Part shown: one piece after another, positions 30,250 through 32,926 of the stretch
Numbering within the stretch: position 1 is the first letter of the stretch
Layout of the letters: every line of letters starts with the position of its first letter
Source: Planctomycetota bacterium
Lineage (GTDB): Bacteria > Planctomycetota > Phycisphaerae > Sedimentisphaerales > Anaerobacaceae
Direction: 5' to 3'
NCBI GenBank assembly: GCA_012719085.1
Contig: JAAYBA010000425.1
Coordinates: forward strand, 1 to 32,926
Length of the DNA stretch: 32,926 bases
Notes under the pieces: generated by a model
Databases searched by the model: none
The model's input: the letters and a program-made list of their open reading frames with translations, nothing else
Told to the model about the DNA's origin: nothing
Made by a program: the position numbers and the translations under genes

Positions 30250-32926
30250 ATGTTCAAGAAACCCATTCCCAGCGCCCTGCACGCATGTCTTCTGGTGGTA
30301 GGGTGCCTGTTCACAGCGATGCCCGTCGCCTACGGCGACAGTGGATACGCTCTGGAGCTGAGTGGGGCGACCGTGACCATTGAGGATCCGCAGGACGTGC
30401 TGCGATTGAGCAGCTACACGTACGAGTCCTGGTTGAAGGACCTGCAAGGTCCCACGGGGAGCTGGAGAAATGTCTTCTGCAAGGGGTCGGGCGACACCAG
30501 TGCCGGCCGAGGCCCGCTGCTGGCGCTGCGTCCCGACGAGCAGGGACTGCATTACGATCACAGCACGGGCAGCGGACAGTCGACGTTGGACGTCATGCAA
30601 GGAATTCGTCCCAACGAGTGGATTCATGTCAGTCTCGTCCTCACGGCGTTGGACGGCGAGCAGCGAATCTACAACAACGGGGTACAGGTCGCCACGAGGA
30701 CGTCGGCCGGTCTGACGAATACTACGCAGGAACCGGTCTTCGAAATGGGCCTGGGGGCCAACGTGGTCCTCGATGATTTTCGGGTGTGGGATCATGCCCG
30801 CACGGAGGCTGAGGTCCAGGAACACATGGCCCAGGAGCTTGAGGGCGATGAAGAAGGACTCGTCGGCTATTGGCGATTCAACGAGGGCATGGGCGCGGTT
30901 GCCTACGACAGTTCGCCCAGTGAGATTCACGGAACGATCGTCAATCCCGTCTGGCGGATGGACGGTGCGCCGGTCGCGCTGGCGGCGCCCCCGGCGTTTG
31001 CCTACGGTCAGTTCCCGGCCCATGGAGCGGCCGACGTGCCTGTCGATGTGGTTCTCGTCTGGAAGCCGGGACAGTTCGCTCATACCCAGGACGTGTATTT
31101 CGGAACCAGCTACAACGACGTCAACGATGCCACCAGGGCGGATCCGCGCGGCGTGCTGGTCAGCCAGGGCCAGAGCGACAGCGCCTACAGCCCCATCGGG
31201 CCGCTCGCTCTGGGGCAGATCTACTACTGGCGCGTGGATACGTTTGAGGCCGACGGCATCACCCTGCACAGGGGCGCCGCATGGAGTTTCACCGTCGAGC
31301 CGATCGCCTATGCCGTCGCAGGCGTGGTGGCGACGAGCAACGGCGTCTCCGAGGGACTGTCCACGGCGCAGCGGACGGTCGACAGCTCGGGCCTGAATGC
31401 CACCGACCAGCACTCCGTCGAGGCCGACGATATGTGGCTGGCTAAGCCCCAGGATAACGAGCCGCTCTGGATTCAGTTTGAGTTCGACAGGCTCTACAAG
31501 CTCCACGAGCTTCTGGTCTGGAACTACAACAGCCAGTTCGAAATGGTTCTCGGCTTCGGGCTCAAGGACGTGACCATAGAGTACTCCGCCGATGGCGTCG
31601 AGTGGAACGTCCTAGCGGATGGGGAGTTTGCGCGGGCCGACGCCCAAGCCGACTACGCCGCCAACACGGTCGTCGATCTCAAAGGGATTGCGGCCCGATT
31701 CGTCCGACTGAACGTCAACAGCGGATGGGGCACCACGGGCCAATACGGCCTCAGCGAGGTTCGCTTCTCCTACATCCCCGTCCAGGCGCGCCAGCCGGAA
31801 CCAATCGACGGGGCCACCAATATCGATCCGGCGACGACCCTGCGCTGGCGGGCCGGCCGTGAGGCCATTTCTCACGAAGTCTACTTCGGCACAGACCCGG
31901 AGGATCTGCCGCTCGTCGATACAGCCACACAGACCGCCTTCGCACCGGCGACACTCGATCTCGGCACCACCTACTACTGGCGCATCGATGCGGTCAGCGA
32001 CGACGTCTGGGCCGGCGGACTCTGGAGCTTCTCGACGCTGGACTTCGTATTGATCGACGGCTTTGAGAGCTACACCGACGATATCGACGCCGGAGAGGCC
32101 ATCTTCGATACCTGGCTTGACGGCTGGGTCAACAACACCGGCTCGACGGTCGGCTATCTGGAAACGCCATTCGCCGAGCGGACCATCGTCCACAGCGGCA
32201 GCCAGTCGATGCCCTTGCAGTACGACAATACGGGTTCGCTGTTCTACTCCGAGACCGTACGCACGTTTGACTCGCCGCAGGACTGGACCGTCAACGGCGC
32301 CGATACGCTGCGCCTGTTCGTCGCCGGTGAGGCGCCGGCCTTCGTCGAATCGGCCGACGGCGCGATCGTGATGAACGGAATCGGTAACGACATCTGGGAC
32401 AACGCCGACCAATTCCGCTACGCGCACAAGAACCTCACCGGCAACGGCTCGATCACGGCCCGCGTCGAGTACCTGGACGCCAGCGCGAACAGTTGGGTCA
32501 AGGTCGGCGTGATGATCCGGCAGAACGCCGAGGCCGGCGCGGTCAACGTGTTCATGGCGCTGACGGGCGGCGACGGCGGCGGTGCGACGTTCCAACAGCG
32601 GATGACGGCCGGCGGCGCGTCGGTCTCTCAGCACACCTACGAAGACGGTCCGTTGGCTCCGCCGTACTGGGTGCGGGTGACGCGTGAAGGCAACACGCTT
32701 CAGGGCTACACTTCGCCGGACGGCGAGACGTGGACGCCGCGCGGCGATACGATCACGCTGGCGATGACGGACCCGGTGCTGATCGGTCTGGCCGTGACCA
32801 GCCACAACGTCAATCAGGCCACCAGCGCCGAGTTCTCGAACGTGGCCTTCACGGGCAACGTCACCGGCGACTGGCAGGTCGCCGAGATCGGCGTCGCCCA
32901 GCCAGCGGGCAACGCGATCGCGCCGC
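30250..32926 (+). CDS. Large secreted LamG/discoidin multidomain protein (3' end outside window)
   Basis: Open from ATG 30250 to the window edge (892 codons, no stop), so absent from the ORF track. TAAGGAGG lies 6 nt before the ATG, a near-perfect ribosome site. Order: signal peptide (cleaved near VAYGDS); LamG-like jelly roll (about 30-235; WIHVSLVLTALDGEQRIYNNG, VLDDFRVWDHA); fibronectin-III-like VYFGT module (about 245-350); F5/8-type-C (discoidin) carbohydrate-binding domain (about 355-510; VTIEYSADGVEWNVL, ARFVRLNVNSGWG); second VYFGT module (about 514-598); then a jelly-roll module with FVLIDGFESYTD and a DUF1349-like beta-sandwich (about 700-870; ITARVEYLDASANSWVKVGVMI). No catalytic site is visible. 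Probably a surface or cell-free glycan-binding scaffold. Confidence 0.9.
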   Translation, partial: MFKKPIPSALHACLLVVGCLFTAMPVAYGDSGYALELSGATVTIEDPQDVLRLSSYTYESWLKDLQGPTGSWRNVFCKGSGDTSAGRGPLLALRPDEQGLHYDHSTGSGQSTLDVMQGIRPNEWIHVSLVLTALDGEQRIYNNGVQVATRTSAGLTNTTQEPVFEMGLGANVVLDDFRVWDHARTEAEVQEHMAQELEGDEEGLVGYWRFNEGMGAVAYDSSPSEIHGTIVNPVWRMDGAPVALAAPPAFAYGQFPAHGAADVPVDVVLVWKPGQFAHTQDVYFGTSYNDVNDATRADPRGVLVSQGQSDSAYSPIGPLALGQIYYWRVDTFEADGITLHRGAAWSFTVEPIAYAVAGVVATSNGVSEGLSTAQRTVDSSGLNATDQHSVEADDMWLAKPQDNEPLWIQFEFDRLYKLHELLVWNYNSQFEMVLGFGLKDVTIEYSADGVEWNVLADGEFARADAQADYAANTVVDLKGIAARFVRLNVNSGWGTTGQYGLSEVRFSYIPVQARQPEPIDGATNIDPATTLRWRAGREAISHEVYFGTDPEDLPLVDTATQTAFAPATLDLGTTYYWRIDAVSDDVWAGGLWSFSTLDFVLIDGFESYTDDIDAGEAIFDTWLDGWVNNTGSTVGYLETPFAERTIVHSGSQSMPLQYDNTGSLFYSETVRTFDSPQDWTVNGADTLRLFVAGEAPAFVESADGAIVMNGIGNDIWDNADQFRYAHKNLTGNGSITARVEYLDASANSWVKVGVMIRQNAEAGAVNVFMALTGGDGGGATFQQRMTAGGASVSQHTYEDGPLAPPYWVRVTREGNTLQGYTSPDGETWTPRGDTITLAMTDPVLIGLAVTSHNVNQATSAEFSNVAFTGNVTGDWQVAEIGVAQPAGNAIAP

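Noticed and set aside
29899-32805. Long minus-strand ORFs at 29899-31506 and 31612-32805
   Set aside because: They are antisense to the LamG-discoidin gene, which has a perfect ribosome site and clear domains.

Overview
The window reads as a GC-rich chromosome segment from a free-living Gram-negative bacterium, most likely a planctomycete of the Phycisphaerae type. This is inferred from gene content, not from a marker gene: a Tat-exported sulfatase lipoprotein, a Tat-exported Gfo/Idh/MocA oxidoreductase, a LamG/discoidin protein with VYFGT modules, a single-TM H-x-DG pseudopilin-like protein, an N-terminal CxxC zinc-ribbon protein, and a reduced flagellar locus. There are no insertion sequences, phage genes, CRISPR arrays or rRNA genes.

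Layout. 1-180 is the 3' end of a gene with an 18-bp tandem repeat encoding PNPNPC, closed by a strong terminator. A GAF-GGDEF diguanylate cyclase (minus) is followed by a 586-nt gene-poor stretch with a promoter-like element and palindromes, then a MerR-type regulator. 2776-5059 is a flagellar mini-cluster: FlgB-like rod protein, FlhG (MinD-like) and FliA (sigma-28). An exact sigma-28 promoter (TAAA-N15-GCCGATAA) sits at the flhG stop and points at fliA. A tRNA-Leu(GAG) follows, then a queuosine-precursor locus: queC-queE on minus and queF plus a zinc-ribbon protein on plus. Next comes a glycogen-synthase-like glycosyltransferase with a structured leader.

9931-18599 is a minus-strand block of exported proteins. 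In order of transcription it runs M14 carboxypeptidase fused to a large C-terminal domain, catalytic M16 peptidase, M16 partner without its zinc motif, sulfatase lipoprotein, and a protein with seven propeller-like repeats. The first four are closely spaced behind one good promoter. 18880-24099 holds a second secreted propeller-like protein, an exported bleomycin-hydrolase-type C1 peptidase, a pseudopilin-like protein, free-methionine sulfoxide reductase and a DUF1028 lipoprotein.

24251-28819 is a plus-strand unit: Gfo/Idh/MocA oxidoreductase, a secreted two-domain glycoside hydrolase/polysaccharide-lyase-like enzyme, and mnmA overlapping its stop codon. A GT9 glycosyltransferase follows. The window ends inside a very large LamG-discoidin surface protein that is absent from the supplied ORF track because it has no stop in the window.

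Taken together, the accessory genes suggest a polymer degrader: sulfated polysaccharide is attacked by sulfatase and GH/PL enzymes, peptides by secreted M14, M16 and C1 peptidases, and the large modular protein probably acts at the surface. Housekeeping functions (tRNA modification by queC/E/F and mnmA, redox repair, flagellar regulation) are interspersed. Many genes share a recognisable vegetative promoter of TTGACA-like box, exactly 17 bp, TATAAT-like box. I used these promoters to correct several over-long ORF starts.
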